A stretch of DNA of 64,000 bases from Nemophila menziesii (GCA_029959085.1 JARWIR010000023.1:8321860-8385859); one strand, 5' to 3'; shown: positions 34,488 to 46,319, numbered from the stretch's first letter. Made by a program: numbers and translations. Notes: a model not told the origin generated them from the sequence alone.

Positions 34488-34928
34488 TCGAACAGCACCA
34501 CTATACTGTCCCACGGTTGTAAACTGGTTGATCATCCCTGCGTCTGGTCTGAATCGAACTCCTTGAATTGCAAGAGGACGGAGTCCTAGTTGTGGTAGAA
34601 GAAAAGGTCCATGGTTGTTTGGTTGGAAGATCTGCGGTCCATTATCGTGAAGTACTCCACCATTATTATTGATTTGTTGTTGATTTCCGGGAGGCGCTGG
34701 TAATTGGACTCCTACCGGTGGAATTGGTAATTGACCTCCTACCGGTGGAGTTATTGGGAGACCGTTGTCATCTAACTGAATCACGGGATCTTGAATCACG
34801 GGATCTTGAGCATTATCTTCTGCCATTGCTTTTTCTAACTTTGCTTGTTCTCTTGCTTCTTTATCTCTTTTGTTTTTCTCTCGTAGTAGGCGTTTGGGAT
34901 TATCAAGGATCACGATATCTCCAAGCAT
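34488..34928 (-). pseudogene. gag N-terminal fragment of element C
   Basis: The minus-strand reading starts MLGDIVILDNPKRLLREKNK, continues through an Asn/Pro/Gln-rich linker and reaches RFRPDAGMINQF, matching RFRPDSGMIAQF of element A Gag. Similarity stops near 34490, where D2 sequence begins, so the capsid core, zinc knuckle and all of pol are lost. I prefer the start at 34928 because it aligns best with Gag of A, although the frame is open a little further upstream. Confidence 0.75.
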
Positions 34929-35054
34929 ATACCAAAACCTGTAAATCTGAGAAAACAAGAACAACCCAAAGCGTAAAACTGAAAAATAACAATTAAAACT
35001 AAACTAAAAACTAGCAACTAAAACACTTACGGATAACACCGTGGTCACACGCTA

Positions 35055-35075
35055 CCGTCCCCGGCAGCGGCGCCA
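35055..35075 (-). other. Primer-binding site of element C (tRNA-Asp type)
   Basis: The minus strand reads TGGCGCCGCTGCCGGGGAC, differing at one position from the complement of the plant tRNA-Asp acceptor end (TGGCGCCGTTGCCGGGGA). It lies just inside the LTR that starts at 35082. Confidence 0.85.
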
Positions 35076-35081
35076 AAAACT

Positions 35082-35296
35082 TGGTGTCTCCTAGTGTGTT
35101 CTAAATAAACACACCTAAAAAGGCAAGACACGTACCGCAAGTGTACGGGTCGTCCAAGTAATATCCGGTAAACGGGATTTCGATCTCAGGGACGGATTAG
35201 GTATGATTAAAGTGTTATGCAATAAATGGAAATAGTTGCTTGAATGAAAATTAAAAGTAAAGAAATAGATTTTTATTTTGTTTTTGATTAAAGGAC
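35082..35296 (-). repeat. 5' LTR of element C, left part (split by element A)
   Basis: It begins TGGTGTCTCC and carries the conserved ACCGCAAGTGTACGGG block. It is interrupted at AGGAC (35292-35296) by element A and continues after the duplicated AGGAC at 48018. Confidence 0.9.
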
Positions 35297-36857
35297 TGGT
35301 GGTCCTTTGTGTGTTCTAAATAAATGCAAATAATAAACGAACCACAACCGCAAGTGTACGGTTGTCCCAAGTAGTATATCTGATAATACAGATTCGTTCC
35401 AAGGACGGAATGGTTGATCACAATGTCTAGCAAATAGTGATTGATGCACTTATGAAAATAAAAGATAATAATATTTTTGTTTGGTTTTTGTATTAAGACT
35501 AAATAAATGAAAGACAAATATTAAAATGCAAGTAAAAGCTCAGACGCAAGTAAATTGATGTAAAACGCAATATGAGATGTAGAAATTGAGAACGCATGGA
35601 TCCTCCCTATCCTATTTCTTAACTTATGTTGTTTAAGGGCTAAATTAGTCAATTACAATGGTCGGGATTCTAATTTCCTTATACCCCCGTCAGGGTGGAC
35701 TATAAGGCGATCCTAAAGTGTCACTAGTCCCGTCAGGGTAAATATGATCCACCGTTGGATGATTAAGTTTTATTACCTCATTGGCCCTAGGATTAGCTAA
35801 GCTCGTCAGAGTCAATAACTTCTATCCTAGATTGAATAAATGGTTCTGTACCTAAACCCTCCGTCAGGATGATCCAATTGTCACTAATTGGAATAGCCTA
35901 GATACTAACACCTGTTCCTAGTTCATGACGCTAAAAATAGTAAACATTCACAATTTATCGAAAAGAGTAAAAGCCCTAATTTAGTTTAATTCAATAAAAA
36001 CCCAAATTCAACATTCGTTAATTAATAAGATTGGGATTCACCCATTGTTTGTTCTCAAGCACTATGAAAAGCTTAGCTCATATTAAAATGAAATACGAAA
36101 TTAAAAGTAATGGAATTCATATTGTTTACAGAATTAAAAAGATAAAAGAACCTAATTTCCGGAATTAGAATGACTACGAACGGAGATATAGACCCTCTCC
36201 AGCTCTTGTAGCTTCTTCTCAATCCTTCAGTTGCTTCTCTCTGGTGTTTTTAATCTTGCAGAATGTGAATTGTATGAAAAATAGAAGTCCAGACCTCCTT
36301 TTATAAGTGCAAATTCGGAATTGGACCTAGGCTTTTAATTAAATGAAATATAAAAGGCCCAAGTCCACTAACTTAGCCCAAAATCCCGTAACTGCTGATA
36401 TGTCTTTACTAAAACGGCTTTTCCCGATGTGTTATGACTCCGATTGACCTCATTCCAGTTGCTAAAGTTCCGTAACTCGATAAGGAGCGTTTTCACTTCA
36501 AAGGTCCGCAGCTAAATCATCGCTTAAGCACCTCGAAATCAGCAATCTATGGCCTGGAAAATGGATTTTCAACTCTAAAAATAATATCTTCGGGATTTCT
36601 TTTCAAATCTTGACTCTATCTTTTGATCTTTGACTTTCTCATCGGATTCCTCTTCTAGCTAACATCTAAAACCTGTAAAATCTTCACTAAAAATACCAAT
36701 ATTACGCGCAAAAGCTTAATAAGTCAATAATGCTAGAAATAAAAGAGGAAAATCATATTATTGCATATTTAGTCCAAAAGTCTATCGAATTGATTAAATA
36801 AACACCAAAAATGATGTCTCCTAAGGGTCGAAAATAAGAACAATTAAGGAGACATCA
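35297..36857 (-). repeat. 3' LTR of element A
   Basis: 1,561 bases, TGGTGGTCC...GGAGACATCA on the plus strand. It contains the conserved ACCGCAAGTGTACGG block near 35343 and the 46-nt terminal stem-loop at 36812-36857. Confidence 0.95.
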
Positions 36858-36872
36858 AGACCCCCAACTCAA
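36858..36872 (-). other. Polypurine tract of element A
   Basis: The minus-strand TTTGAGTTGGGGGTCT directly precedes the LTR start TGATGTCTCC, where plus-strand synthesis is primed. Related CCCCAAACTC copies lie at 37671, 38221, 39667 and 40488. Confidence 0.85.
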
Positions 36873-38322
36873 ACATTTGTCGTCCCGACAAAGCAAAACA
36901 AAACAAAACAAGGGGTAGAAGTAAACGCAAGAACAAATAGAAGCTTAGCAAATAAACCTAAAGCAATTCTAAAGATAAATATCATATAGCAAAACTTTAA
37001 GAACTAACATATACATACACTAATCATGCAACATCAAACATAAATAATCTCAATCATAAAATTAAAGTCGCAATGCTTGAAGGTTACACTTGTACTCATC
37101 TCTGTATGATGGCTATAGGGTGGTCATTAATCCTAACTCGCTTTGAACGTTCCACCTAGCATATTTCCTATCAACAGAATTATAAATTCACTATGCACTT
37201 AAGAATCAAGAGGTCTTTACGGTTTTAATACTGGCTTAAGGACGGTATGGATGTATATTTGGTAAATTTGAAGTGAGCTTTTGGCTCTCTCCTCACTTAC
37301 CATCAACATGTCCTCGAGCTTGAGTTTACGCTCAAAAATGTTCTCACTCACCCATTTGACGCGCTAATGTTGCGTCCCCATGACAACCCAAATACAACTA
37401 AGATGATTTCCAAAAATATTCCACTTTGCCGATTTATTTCTTTCTTTTTATTTTCTTTTTTTTTTCATTTCTTTTCTCTTTTTTTTGTACAAGATACCCA
37501 TGACCATCATTTTGATGTGAAAGGTCATGTCTCTTATAAAAAAATTCTTTTCTTTTTCTTTTTCAAATATCGGCAAAGGGTTATAAAATAATATCATCTA
37601 CATTTTTGTGCCTCAATACAAACACATATAATCCCTTCCCAATATAAATTCCCCAAATGTGGACCCTCCACCCCAAACTCAAGCTCGAGACAAGTCTCAG
37701 GGTTGTGATTCAAGTGCGGGTCATTTGGTCATGCCTAATAATCTAAAGGATAATGGGCTTATATCGTTGCTACAAAAGACAGGCTTAAGGCTCAAAATTG
37801 GGCTAAGACGGATAAAATTATAATATCAGGGATAGCAAGCTAAAAGGCTTCAAATGGTTAACAAAGAACTGCCCCTATCATTTTCCTAAGTACATAGCTT
37901 GTCTTTAGTTCATATCTAGGTGGGTTCTCTACTAATTAAGATTTCACGTTCTACACACCAAACATATTCCTTGAGTACAAGCTTACTTCATTTGCATCGT
38001 TCATTAATTTTTCCTATTAATTACCTATGTTCGCATGCAATTGTAAGTGCGTTTTATGTTAATCCCTAAAGTCCACTATTTACTATCATAGATTCATCAA
38101 AAAGTATGCTTAAAGGGACATTTAAAATCTTCTATAGTCAAACGCAACTCCGAAAATTATTTTATTGAAAGCAATTAAAACACATAACACATAAAAACTC
38201 AGATGAGGCAACGAACCCCACCCCAAACTCAAAACTGAGTCGTGACCCCACGACTCGAAAAGACTCAACGCAAAAAAAAATAAACTAAACTAACTAAAAC
38301 GCGAAGGGATAGAAAACGTATC
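36873..38322 (-). other. 3' untranslated region of element A
   Basis: Non-coding. It contains a T-rich tract near 37435-37490, and two internal polypurine-like motifs. It is shared with element B and, more weakly, with D1 and E. Confidence 0.75.
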
Positions 38323-39657
38323 TCAACCAGCGCGAGGCTGGCTATCGGTGTTGCGTCCAAGAACTTTCTCTTGCGTAAGTATACCATAGGTGGCGTGTTG
38401 AATTGTGCTCACCCCCATTAACATGTTTCGGAGAAGTTTTAACTCTTTTGTAACGTTTCCTAAAGACGCAATCATCTTCACTTGATTCTCTTCTAACACC
38501 TTCACTTTAGCTTCCAACTCATCAGTTGTATGCATCTTCTTCTTTGGAGGAGCTCTAGGATTCCTTGTTTCTTTAACCACCTCATCATGAATATTCTTGA
38601 TCAAAGTTAAACCCATACTCTCACACACTACAACACGATCAATCTCTGCGTCTTTACGCGGAACTTTTGCGACTAAACACAAAGTAGTGATGGTACAAGG
38701 AAATTTGAGATTTTGTTGTGAAGTAGGAATCCTAGCAAATTCCATGATGGTATCATATATCACACGAACAACATCCATGGGTTTCTCCTCGATAATACAC
38801 TTAATGAACAAAAGATGCTCCTTCTTCACTTCCGATATGTGTTTAACTCCGAAGAAGGTAGGGATTATGAAACGTGACCAAATCTTAGCACATGGTAGCA
38901 AATTACTACTATACATCTGTCCAGGATATCTCTCTCCTTCGGGAATTGGGTGGGCCCCATCAACAAGCACTTTCCCCCAAAGGGACTCATAATCAAACGA
39001 AGGCTCTTTAAGAGATTCTTGAAACGGACATATTCCGGAAAACTCGGGTAATTTCAATGATTTACGAATAAGTTTAACGGAGAAAGGAACTACCTTTTTG
39101 CGAATAATGACAGCTTCTTTTGAGAAGGCGATTCCTTCATAAAAATCTCGCACCAAGGTAGGAATATACTCAAGCTTCCTTTCTCTCAATTCCTTCCAAC
39201 CCAGTTTATCACAAGTAACACCATAATCTTTATAAGCACTAGTCATAATACCTTTAGGAAGATTCATCTCCTCGCCAAACTTCAAAAATTCAATTCGATC
39301 ACGAACCTGAGTATCCCAAGGAACGAAGACTCTCTTAGGCTTTTGAGCCCAAGCTTTCCTACGCGGAGCTTTCGGTTGTTGCACGGGTTCTTCGGGTACT
39401 TCTTGTTCAGTTTCATCCTCAATCTCTTCTTCAACTTCTTCCTCACTTTCTTCATCACTCTCATCAATTAACCTACTCTTTTTCGGATTAGCCTTACTCG
39501 GATTTTCTTTTCGTTTCGGAGCAATTGGGTTTCGGACAGTCTTTTTGGATCGCGAATCCGGAATCTCAATTGCTTGGTCTGGGCTAGCTCCAACATTGTT
39601 CCTGTTTCTTGGTATGTTTCTTCGATAGTTACACATGGAATCTGTTCTGTTAGTCAT
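38323..39657 (-). CDS. ORF2, Athila-type extra protein (element A)
   Basis: This intact 444-codon frame lies downstream of pol, where Athila elements often carry an additional ORF sometimes called envelope-like. The N-terminus is basic and low-complexity, with an acidic stretch (SDEESEEEVEEEIEDE, residues about 68-84). A globular region (about 105-350) contains GWKEL, LVRDFYEGI, ARIWSRFIIPTFFG and KKEHLLFIKCIIEEKPMDV, matching the equivalent protein in element E. The C-terminus (about 375-420) is predicted coiled-coil. I see no signal peptide or membrane segment, so an envelope role is not supported. I believe the central domain corresponds to what databases label 'putative plant transposon protein'; its function is unknown. 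Confidence 0.8.
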   Translation of the reverse strand: MTNRTDSMCNYRRNIPRNRNNVGASPDQAIEIPDSRSKKTVRNPIAPKRKENPSKANPKKSRLIDESDEESEEEVEEEIEDETEQEVPEEPVQQPKAPRRKAWAQKPKRVFVPWDTQVRDRIEFLKFGEEMNLPKGIMTSAYKDYGVTCDKLGWKELRERKLEYIPTLVRDFYEGIAFSKEAVIIRKKVVPFSVKLIRKSLKLPEFSGICPFQESLKEPSFDYESLWGKVLVDGAHPIPEGERYPGQMYSSNLLPCAKIWSRFIIPTFFGVKHISEVKKEHLLFIKCIIEEKPMDVVRVIYDTIMEFARIPTSQQNLKFPCTITTLCLVAKVPRKDAEIDRVVVCESMGLTLIKNIHDEVVKETRNPRAPPKKKMHTTDELEAKVKVLEENQVKMIASLGNVTKELKLLRNMLMGVSTIQHATYGILTQEKVLGRNTDSQPRAG

Positions 39658-40677
39658 CTCTTTTCACCCCAAACTCAAAACTTCAAATAGAGAAAAAGCT
39701 AGAGAAAAGCTTTGAAATTTGATGTTTTGAGGCTTAAAACTTGAAGGATTAGGTGTAATATGAGATGGGTTAAGGTTATTTGAGAGGGATTGTGAAAGAA
39801 TTGGGTTTAATTTCAAGGTTGGGGGAAAGAATTTTTTGGAGAAAATATGAACTTTGGTGATGTTTTGGAGAAGCTATGAGTTGATTTTGTGTTTTTGTGA
39901 TGATAGAAGGCTTGATTTGATGATTTTATACTTGTTTGTTGATGATTTTTGGAGTGGGTGGAGGCAAGGATTCGTAAGATAAGGCTTGGCTTGGAAAAGA
40001 GGCAAAAAACTAGGTTTAATAAGCTCAAAACCGCCTCTCGCAACAGCTGGCCAGCTAGCCGGCGGATTCGCCGGCATGCCGGTCGCGAGGGTGGCGAAAA
40101 ATAATTACTAAATTCGACTTTTTTTTTTACCTCAAAACGCAAGTATATTGCGTCGTCGCTCACGCAGTGATCAGAACTCTCGACATTCTTGGCCGGCTAG
40201 CCGGCGGAATGTCGATGGCGCAAATGATGACGCAGCAACCTTGCGTCGTCGCTGACGCAAGGACCAGAAACTCCTTCCTCTTTGGCCGGCTAGCCGGTCA
40301 GTTGACCGGCATGCCGGCGCTTTCTCGCTGGCGAGAATGATGACGCAGCAATGCTGCGTTGTCGCTGACGCAGTGGTCAGAGAGTTGGGGTCCTTCTGCT
40401 TGTTTGGCCGGTATGCCGGCCAGCTCGCCGGCTAGCCGGTCAAACCTGCTGTGGACTTCAATTTTTTTCGTTTCTCTCATTGTTTGACCCCAAACTCATG
40501 ACCATTATACCTCTGAAATCATCAAAAACAAACACCCTTTCTCATTTCTTAAAAATAAAACTAAAATTAACGAAAAACTTAACTAGTTTACACTACGGAA
40601 ATTGAAATACTTAAACTAATATACAAGAAATTGGCTTTTGTTTAACGTCGTTAAGCTCGACGGGTTACCTCGTGCTG
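39658..40677 (-). other. Inter-ORF region of element A with palindromic array
   Basis: The long untranslated stretch between the pol stop and ORF2 start. It includes the CpG-rich array at 40038-40450 and polypurine-like motifs at 39667 and 40488. A long plus-strand-T-rich segment near 39700-39960 contains no credible gene. Confidence 0.7.
40038..40450. repeat. CpG-rich palindromic tandem array downstream of pol (A)
   Basis: Perfect palindromes CCGGCTAGCCGG and CCGGCATGCCGG alternate with GCGTCGTCGCTGACGCA. GGCCGG(C/T)(T/A) units recur at about 40191, 40283 and 40406, and GCGT(C/T)GTCGCT units at 40150, 40243 and 40356, so a unit of roughly 92-123 bases is imperfectly repeated. It is unlike the AT-rich surroundings and differs in sequence from the arrays of D and E at the same position. 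Confidence 0.85.
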
Positions 40678-43600
40678 CTAAGGAGCTTCGAGGAGGTACA
40701 TGACCTCTCCGGGATGTGGGTCTTTTGCACGATCGGTGTCTTCACCTCCATGATAAATCTTTAAACGATGACCGTTCACCATGAATGTACGGTTCTCAAG
40801 TGGATGTTCTATCTCTATAGCTCCATGACGTGTAACCTTGGTTACAATGTAAGGACCCGACCACTTCGATCTTAATTTCCCCGGATAATTACTGAACTTC
40901 GAATTATATTTCATCACTCTTTGTCCCACTGCAAAGTTCTTCTCTCGAATCCGATTATCATGCCATCTCTTAGTATTTTCTTTGTAAAGTTTAGCATTTT
41001 CATAAGCATCTAATCTAAATTCATCGAGCTCATTGAGTTTCATCATTCGATTCTCACCAGCTAGCGTAGGATCTAAATTTAACTTTGCAATAGCCCAATA
41101 GGCACCCATTTCTAGTTCGAGAGGTAAGTGACAAGCCTTACCATAAACCATTCGATACGGAGAAGCACCTACTGGAGTTTTGAAAGCAGTACGATATGCC
41201 CAAAGTGCATCATCTAATTTCATAGACCAATCCTTTCTTGTAGGACCAACGGTTTTCTCTAAGATAGATTTTACCTCACGATTTGATACTTCGGCTTGAC
41301 CATTGGCTTGTGGATGATAAGCAGTAGATACACGATGTCTCACTCCATATTTCTCTAGAACAGTCTTCAAATACTTATTAACGAAATGAGTACCTCCATC
41401 GCTAATAATCACCCTTGGAGTTCCATGTCTAGTGAAAATATGTGACTTTAAGAACTTAATCACCACTCTAGAATCATTGGTAGGTAAAGCCACCGCTTCT
41501 ACCCACTTAGACACGTAATCAACAGCTAACAAGATGTAGAGGTTACCATTTGAAGTAACGAACGGACCCATAAAATCTATACCCCAAACATCAAATATTT
41601 CAACTTTTAATACATTATTACGTGGCATCTCATCCCTCTTGGATATGTTTCCAGTAAATTGGCATCTAGTACATCTTTTAGTATATTCATGACAATCTTT
41701 TATAATAGAAGGCCAATAGAAACCAGATTGTAATACCTTAGCAGCAGTTCGATCTCCTTTGAAATGTCCACCATAAGGTGAATCATGACATCCAGCTATA
41801 ATCGCCTCAATTTCTTCCTTGGCTACGCATCTTCTTACCATCTGATCAACACACACTTTGTAGAGGAACGGATCCTCCCAAAAGAATTGTCTTGCACGGT
41901 GAGATAATCTTTTTCTCTCTTGATATGTTGAACCTTCAGGAAAGGAACTACTTACCACTAAGTTCGCAATATCCGCATACCAAGGAGCTTCGTAATCACG
42001 AACCACGAATAAATTCTCATCTGGAAACTCTTCTCTAACTGCTTCAGTACCACTATTCAACTCTGAACCTTCTAACCTCGATAGATGATCCGCAACCTGA
42101 TTCTCACACCCTTTTCTATCCTTGATCTCTAAATCGAACTCTTGAAGCAATAAAACCCATCTGATCAACCTTGGTTTAGCATCCTTCTTCTCCATAAGAT
42201 ATCGAATTGCTGAATGATCTGTATAAACAATAACTTTCGCTCCAAGAAGATAAGAGCGAAATTTATCGAATGAATACACAACCGCTAGCAACTCCTTTTC
42301 TGTAACTGTATAGTTCACTTGAGCACCATTAAAAGTTTTACTAGCATAATAAATCGAATGAAAAACTTTCTCTTTTCTTTGTCCTAATACAGCTCCCATA
42401 CACAAATCACTCGCATCACACATAACCTCAAACGGTAAATTCCAATCTGGAGGTACTACTATAGGAGCTGAGATAAGTTTTTCTTTGATTGCTTTGAAGG
42501 CCGCTAAGCAAGCTTCATCAAAAAGGAATTTGGAGTCCTTTTCAAGTAAGTTGCATAACGGTTTCGCAATTTTAGAAAAGTCTTTGATAAATCGCCTATA
42601 AAAGCCAGCATGGCCAAGAAAACTTCTTACCCCTTTAACAGAAACAAGAGGGGGAAGAGTTTTAATTACCTCTATCTTTGCTCTATCGACTTCCAATCCA
42701 ACACTCGAAACTTTGTGACCCAGAACAATACCTTCGCGAACCATGAAATGACATTTCTCCCAGTTTAAGACCAAATCTGTTTCTTTGCATCTGATTAACA
42801 CCTTTTCTAAATTATCTAAGCACTTATCAAAATCATCACCAAATACAGAGAAATCGTCCATAAACACTTCAAGAAAGTTATCGATCATATCCCAGAAGAT
42901 AGCCATCATGCATCTTTGAAAGGTAGCAGGAGCATTACACAACCCAAATGGCATTCTACGATATGCAAAAGTACCAAAGGGGCATGTAAATGTTGTTTTA
43001 TGTTGATTTTCCGGAGCCACGTAAATTTGATTATACCCAGAATACCCATCCAAGAAGCAATAGTACTCTCTTCCGGCTAATTTGTCTAACATCTGATCTA
43101 TGAAGGGCAAAGGGAAATGATCTTTTCTGGTGGCCTTGTTCAGATTTCTATAATCCATGCAAACTCTCCATCCAACTACCGTTCTTGAAGGAATCGCTTC
43201 ATTTTTATCATTAAGAACTGTTGTCATTCCTCCTTTCTTCGGTACACCCTGAACCGGACTCACCCATTCACTACTCGAAATGGGATAAATAATCCCCGCA
43301 TCTAAAAGTTTGATCACCTCTTTCTTCACCACATCCTTCATAGCGGGCATTAATCTTCTTTGACCTTCAACTGAGCGTGCGTTAACATCTTCAAGTATGA
43401 TTTTGTGTTGACAATAGGATGGACTAATGCCTTTGATGTCAGCAATTGTCCAACCTATTGCTTCTTTGTTGGCTCTTAACACCCGCAACAGTTTATCTTC
43501 TTGAGGACCTGTTAAATTAGCTGAAACAATAACAGGTAGAGTTTCATTAGTACCTAAATACGCATACCTCAAGTGTGTTGGCAATGGTTTTTCTTCTAAT

Positions 43601-45507
43601 TCCGGAGGAGATTCAATTGAAGGCTTCTTTTTAGAAATAATCTCCCCCGGTTCTCTCACAGGTTCATAGGCAAGACGCCAATACTTTGAATTTTCAGAAT
43701 TGAGAGCTGCTATTGTTTCAACTAGCTCTTCCATCATCTCAGGTGAATCTAATGTTAAAGCAGCCTGCAAGATATCATCAAAATTTAAACAATTAAATAC
43801 CTCTTGCGATGCTTGCTCTACTACATCCATTCTGAAGCAATCTTCCTGAGAATCTGGGAATTTCATAGCTCGAAATACATTGAATTTCACTTCCTCATCT
43901 TGTATCCTCATCGTTAACTCGCCATTCTCTACATCGATCAATGTTCTCCCTGTAGCTAGGAATGGTCTACCCAAAATAATGGGGACATTTCTATCTGCAT
44001 TGTATTCAAGTATTACGAAATCAACAGGAAATATAAGTGTACCTGCCTTAACAAGGACATCCTCAATGCGGCCTTCAGGATGAGCAAGAGACCTGTCTGC
44101 CATTTGCAAGACCATAGAAGTGAGTCTTGCGTTTCCAATTTTAAGCTTATCAAAGATCGACTTGGGCATCAAATTGATGCTTGCCCCCAAGTCACATAGC
44201 GCTTTTCCTTTCCATTCTTCCCCAATCGATATGGGAATCGTGAAACTCCCCGGATCAACTAACTTCGGAGGTAATTTACTCTGACAAATCGCGCTACACT
44301 CTTCAGGAAGACCAATCATCTCATTATCACAATAGGGCCTTTTGTTAGTGAGGGCCCTCTTCAAAAACTTCGTGTACTTAGGAATATCTTGAATCGCCTT
44401 AAGTAACGGAATATTAATACTTAGACCCTTCACTCTATTAAAGAATTTCTGAAAATCACCCAAATCACCCTTTTTCTGAACTCGCGATGGAAACGGTGGT
44501 GGAGGGCGATTAATCACAATATCATCCTTCTTTTTCGGAACTTCTCTTGGTCTCACTATTTCTTCAACCTCACTATCTTTCTCATTCTCTTTCTCAACCA
44601 CTTCCTTTTCTTTTCTTGGAACTTCTTTCTCTTTCATAACGGGAAAAGGGGGTGGAGGGAGGTTCTTACCACTTCTCAATGTAACAGCATTACAATCTTC
44701 GCATTGTATAGGATTCTCAGTATCGCTTGGAAGTTGTCCTTGTGGACGTTGATTCAGTTGTTTGTTAATTTGACTCAGTTGATTCTGGACTAACTTCATA
44801 TTTGCTTCTACTGCATTTTGACGTTCCAAAGCTTGTGTCTGAAGAGTAATTAAACTCTCAACTGTTTTCTGAAGAGTAACCACTCCTTCTTGTGGATGGG
44901 CAGGTAAGGCTTTTTGGTTTAATGTTTTATCGTATGTATTCTGAGGAGCATTTTGAGGAGCTTGCCTTTGAACATAATTACCCTGATTCTGTCCTCCTTG
45001 ATAATTGTTGTGTGGTCTTGGATTATAGTTGTTACCTTGGGGACGCGGCTGATACGCATAGGTAGGATTGGCTGCCCCATTAGGATTTGAGTATTGAAAC
45101 CCAGGATGGTTTCTGTTACGCTGATATCCATTACCACTTGAATTGAAGTTACCTCTATTGGACATAAACATCACGGATTCTTGGTTATTCGGACAACTTT
45201 CCTCATCATGATCATCTACTTTGCAAATCGAACACATATAAACCTCTTGTGCAGCATGCACAGCTACTTTCTTACCCGAAAATCCCTCTTTTACAGCTAA
45301 AGTAAGCTGCTTCAATTGTTGCTCTATAGTACTCTGAATCTTATTCTCAAGCGTAGCAAATTTCTCTTCCATATCAACATTATTCACTCCTTTTACCGGT
45401 GTTCTTACTGAATTCCACCCAACTTCATTTTTAACTGTTCTCTCTAAGATGATTTTAGCATGAGCGGGTTGAACTTGAAGAAAACCTGCACCACATAGCG
45501 TATCCAA
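40678..45507 (-). CDS. Gag C-terminus plus Pol polyprotein (element A)
   Basis: A 1,609-codon open frame. In order: the Gag end with a CCHC zinc knuckle (C92-x2-C95-x4-H100-x4-C105); a Gln/Asn-rich linker (110-270); aspartic protease with active site CDLGAS (D439); reverse transcriptase ([12 protein letters not shown] at 782, [13 protein letters not shown] near 818, catalytic FMDD at 882-885); RNase H (MCDAS near 1031, TEKEL near 1071, YTDHS near 1097); integrase with an HHCC finger (H1241, H1248, C1279, C1282) and the DDE triad D1311, D1370, E1406 spaced 35 residues; and a C-terminal domain (GPYIVTK). All catalytic residues I can check are present. The listed first Met is arbitrary: natural translation would come from gag upstream, and the frame is open beyond it, to the frameshift near 45578-45590. 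Confidence 0.93.
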   Translation of the reverse strand: MDTLCGAGFLQVQPAHAKIILERTVKNEVGWNSVRTPVKGVNNVDMEEKFATLENKIQSTIEQQLKQLTLAVKEGFSGKKVAVHAAQEVYMCSICKVDDHDEESCPNNQESVMFMSNRGNFNSSGNGYQRNRNHPGFQYSNPNGAANPTYAYQPRPQGNNYNPRPHNNYQGGQNQGNYVQRQAPQNAPQNTYDKTLNQKALPAHPQEGVVTLQKTVESLITLQTQALERQNAVEANMKLVQNQLSQINKQLNQRPQGQLPSDTENPIQCEDCNAVTLRSGKNLPPPPFPVMKEKEVPRKEKEVVEKENEKDSEVEEIVRPREVPKKKDDIVINRPPPPFPSRVQKKGDLGDFQKFFNRVKGLSINIPLLKAIQDIPKYTKFLKRALTNKRPYCDNEMIGLPEECSAICQSKLPPKLVDPGSFTIPISIGEEWKGKALCDLGASINLMPKSIFDKLKIGNARLTSMVLQMADRSLAHPEGRIEDVLVKAGTLIFPVDFVILEYNADRNVPIILGRPFLATGRTLIDVENGELTMRIQDEEVKFNVFRAMKFPDSQEDCFRMDVVEQASQEVFNCLNFDDILQAALTLDSPEMMEELVETIAALNSENSKYWRLAYEPVREPGEIISKKKPSIESPPELEEKPLPTHLRYAYLGTNETLPVIVSANLTGPQEDKLLRVLRANKEAIGWTIADIKGISPSYCQHKIILEDVNARSVEGQRRLMPAMKDVVKKEVIKLLDAGIIYPISSSEWVSPVQGVPKKGGMTTVLNDKNEAIPSRTVVGWRVCMDYRNLNKATRKDHFPLPFIDQMLDKLAGREYYCFLDGYSGYNQIYVAPENQHKTTFTCPFGTFAYRRMPFGLCNAPATFQRCMMAIFWDMIDNFLEVFMDDFSVFGDDFDKCLDNLEKVLIRCKETDLVLNWEKCHFMVREGIVLGHKVSSVGLEVDRAKIEVIKTLPPLVSVKGVRSFLGHAGFYRRFIKDFSKIAKPLCNLLEKDSKFLFDEACLAAFKAIKEKLISAPIVVPPDWNLPFEVMCDASDLCMGAVLGQRKEKVFHSIYYASKTFNGAQVNYTVTEKELLAVVYSFDKFRSYLLGAKVIVYTDHSAIRYLMEKKDAKPRLIRWVLLLQEFDLEIKDRKGCENQVADHLSRLEGSELNSGTEAVREEFPDENLFVVRDYEAPWYADIANLVVSSSFPEGSTYQERKRLSHRARQFFWEDPFLYKVCVDQMVRRCVAKEEIEAIIAGCHDSPYGGHFKGDRTAAKVLQSGFYWPSIIKDCHEYTKRCTRCQFTGNISKRDEMPRNNVLKVEIFDVWGIDFMGPFVTSNGNLYILLAVDYVSKWVEAVALPTNDSRVVIKFLKSHIFTRHGTPRVIISDGGTHFVNKYLKTVLEKYGVRHRVSTAYHPQANGQAEVSNREVKSILEKTVGPTRKDWSMKLDDALWAYRTAFKTPVGASPYRMVYGKACHLPLELEMGAYWAIAKLNLDPTLAGENRMMKLNELDEFRLDAYENAKLYKENTKRWHDNRIREKNFAVGQRVMKYNSKFSNYPGKLRSKWSGPYIVTKVTRHGAIEIEHPLENRTFMVNGHRLKIYHGGEDTDRAKDPHPGEVMYLLEAP

Positions 45508-45548
45508 TTTCTCTCTTGAGTTCCCATCAAGGCCTCTATAAAAGATTT

Positions 45549-46319
45549 TTAATTGTTGTTGTTCTGAAAAGCCATGATTTGAACTTTACGTAAACACATC
45601 TGAAATCTTGTCCAACTCTTACCCACAGTTTCATCATATTCTTGACGGAAATGCCTCAGTTCTAATTCAGCATCTAACCTCATGTTACTTGGGTAATATG
45701 TGTCGAAGAAAGCAATCTCTAGTTGGTCCCAGTTGGTTATCTTTGTAGGATCTTGCGTATCGTGCCATTCACTTGCTCCATCAATAACAAAGAATTTAAA
45801 CGCAGCAAAATACATCTGTTCTCTTGAAACTCCTTGTGTGATATAAGAATCACATATCTGTTTAAACTTCTGTACTGCTCTAAGAGGATCTTCTGATGGT
45901 CTACCACGAAAATTCCCAAAATTTTGGAATTGAGCTATCATACCCGAATCTGGACGGAATCTCGGAACATCTATATCTGGAGCACCTACTCCTATAGCGG
46001 GAGCGCGGAATGGAACTTCTGGAGGACCATTAGTAAACCATGGATCTTGATTCATCACTATCTGAACTTGAGGATTAGGAATCACTGGTGGATTTGGAGG
46101 AATAACGCCTGGAGCTAAAGGTTGGCCATTTGCATCTAGCTGGCCTTGTCGATTATTCTGTTGACCATGAAGATTGATATTCTCCATTCTGTTACTTAAT
46201 TCTTCTACTTCTAAAGCTTCTCGTTCTCTTCTTCTCTTGTTAGCAAGTCTCATCAACGATTCTGGATTACTAAGGATCAGAGGTGTTGGCTCTAGATCCT
46301 TGAGTAGCCTTCTTCGCAT
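45549..46319 (-). pseudogene. gag of element A, separated from pol by a one-base frameshift
   Basis: A 256-codon frame for the structural protein that packages retrotransposon RNA. It has a charged N-terminus (KRRREREALEVEELSNRM), a Pro/Gln linker, then the capsid region (RFRPDSGMIAQF, DPLRAVQKFKQICDSY, FKFFVIDGASEWHD, WDQLEIAFFDTYYP). After CLRK the frame runs into NNNN and a stop at 45549. In the frame used downstream the familiar capsid continuation ([16 protein letters not shown]) follows at once. The two match if one base was lost near 45578-45590. The break is inside the capsid domain, not at a gag/pol boundary, so mutation is more likely than programmed frameshifting. Confidence 0.85.

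Noticed and set aside
38597..38992. 131-codon plus-strand frame
   Set aside because: It is the antisense shadow of ORF2 in element A.
38323..39657. Envelope protein of an endogenous retrovirus
   Set aside because: The position fits the 'env-like' label used for Athila, but I see no signal peptide, fusion peptide or transmembrane segment, so I call it ORF2 of unknown function.
45549..45600. Programmed ribosomal frameshift between gag and pol
   Set aside because: The break lies inside the conserved capsid sequence, well before the zinc knuckle, and no slippery heptamer is obvious; a mutation explains it better.
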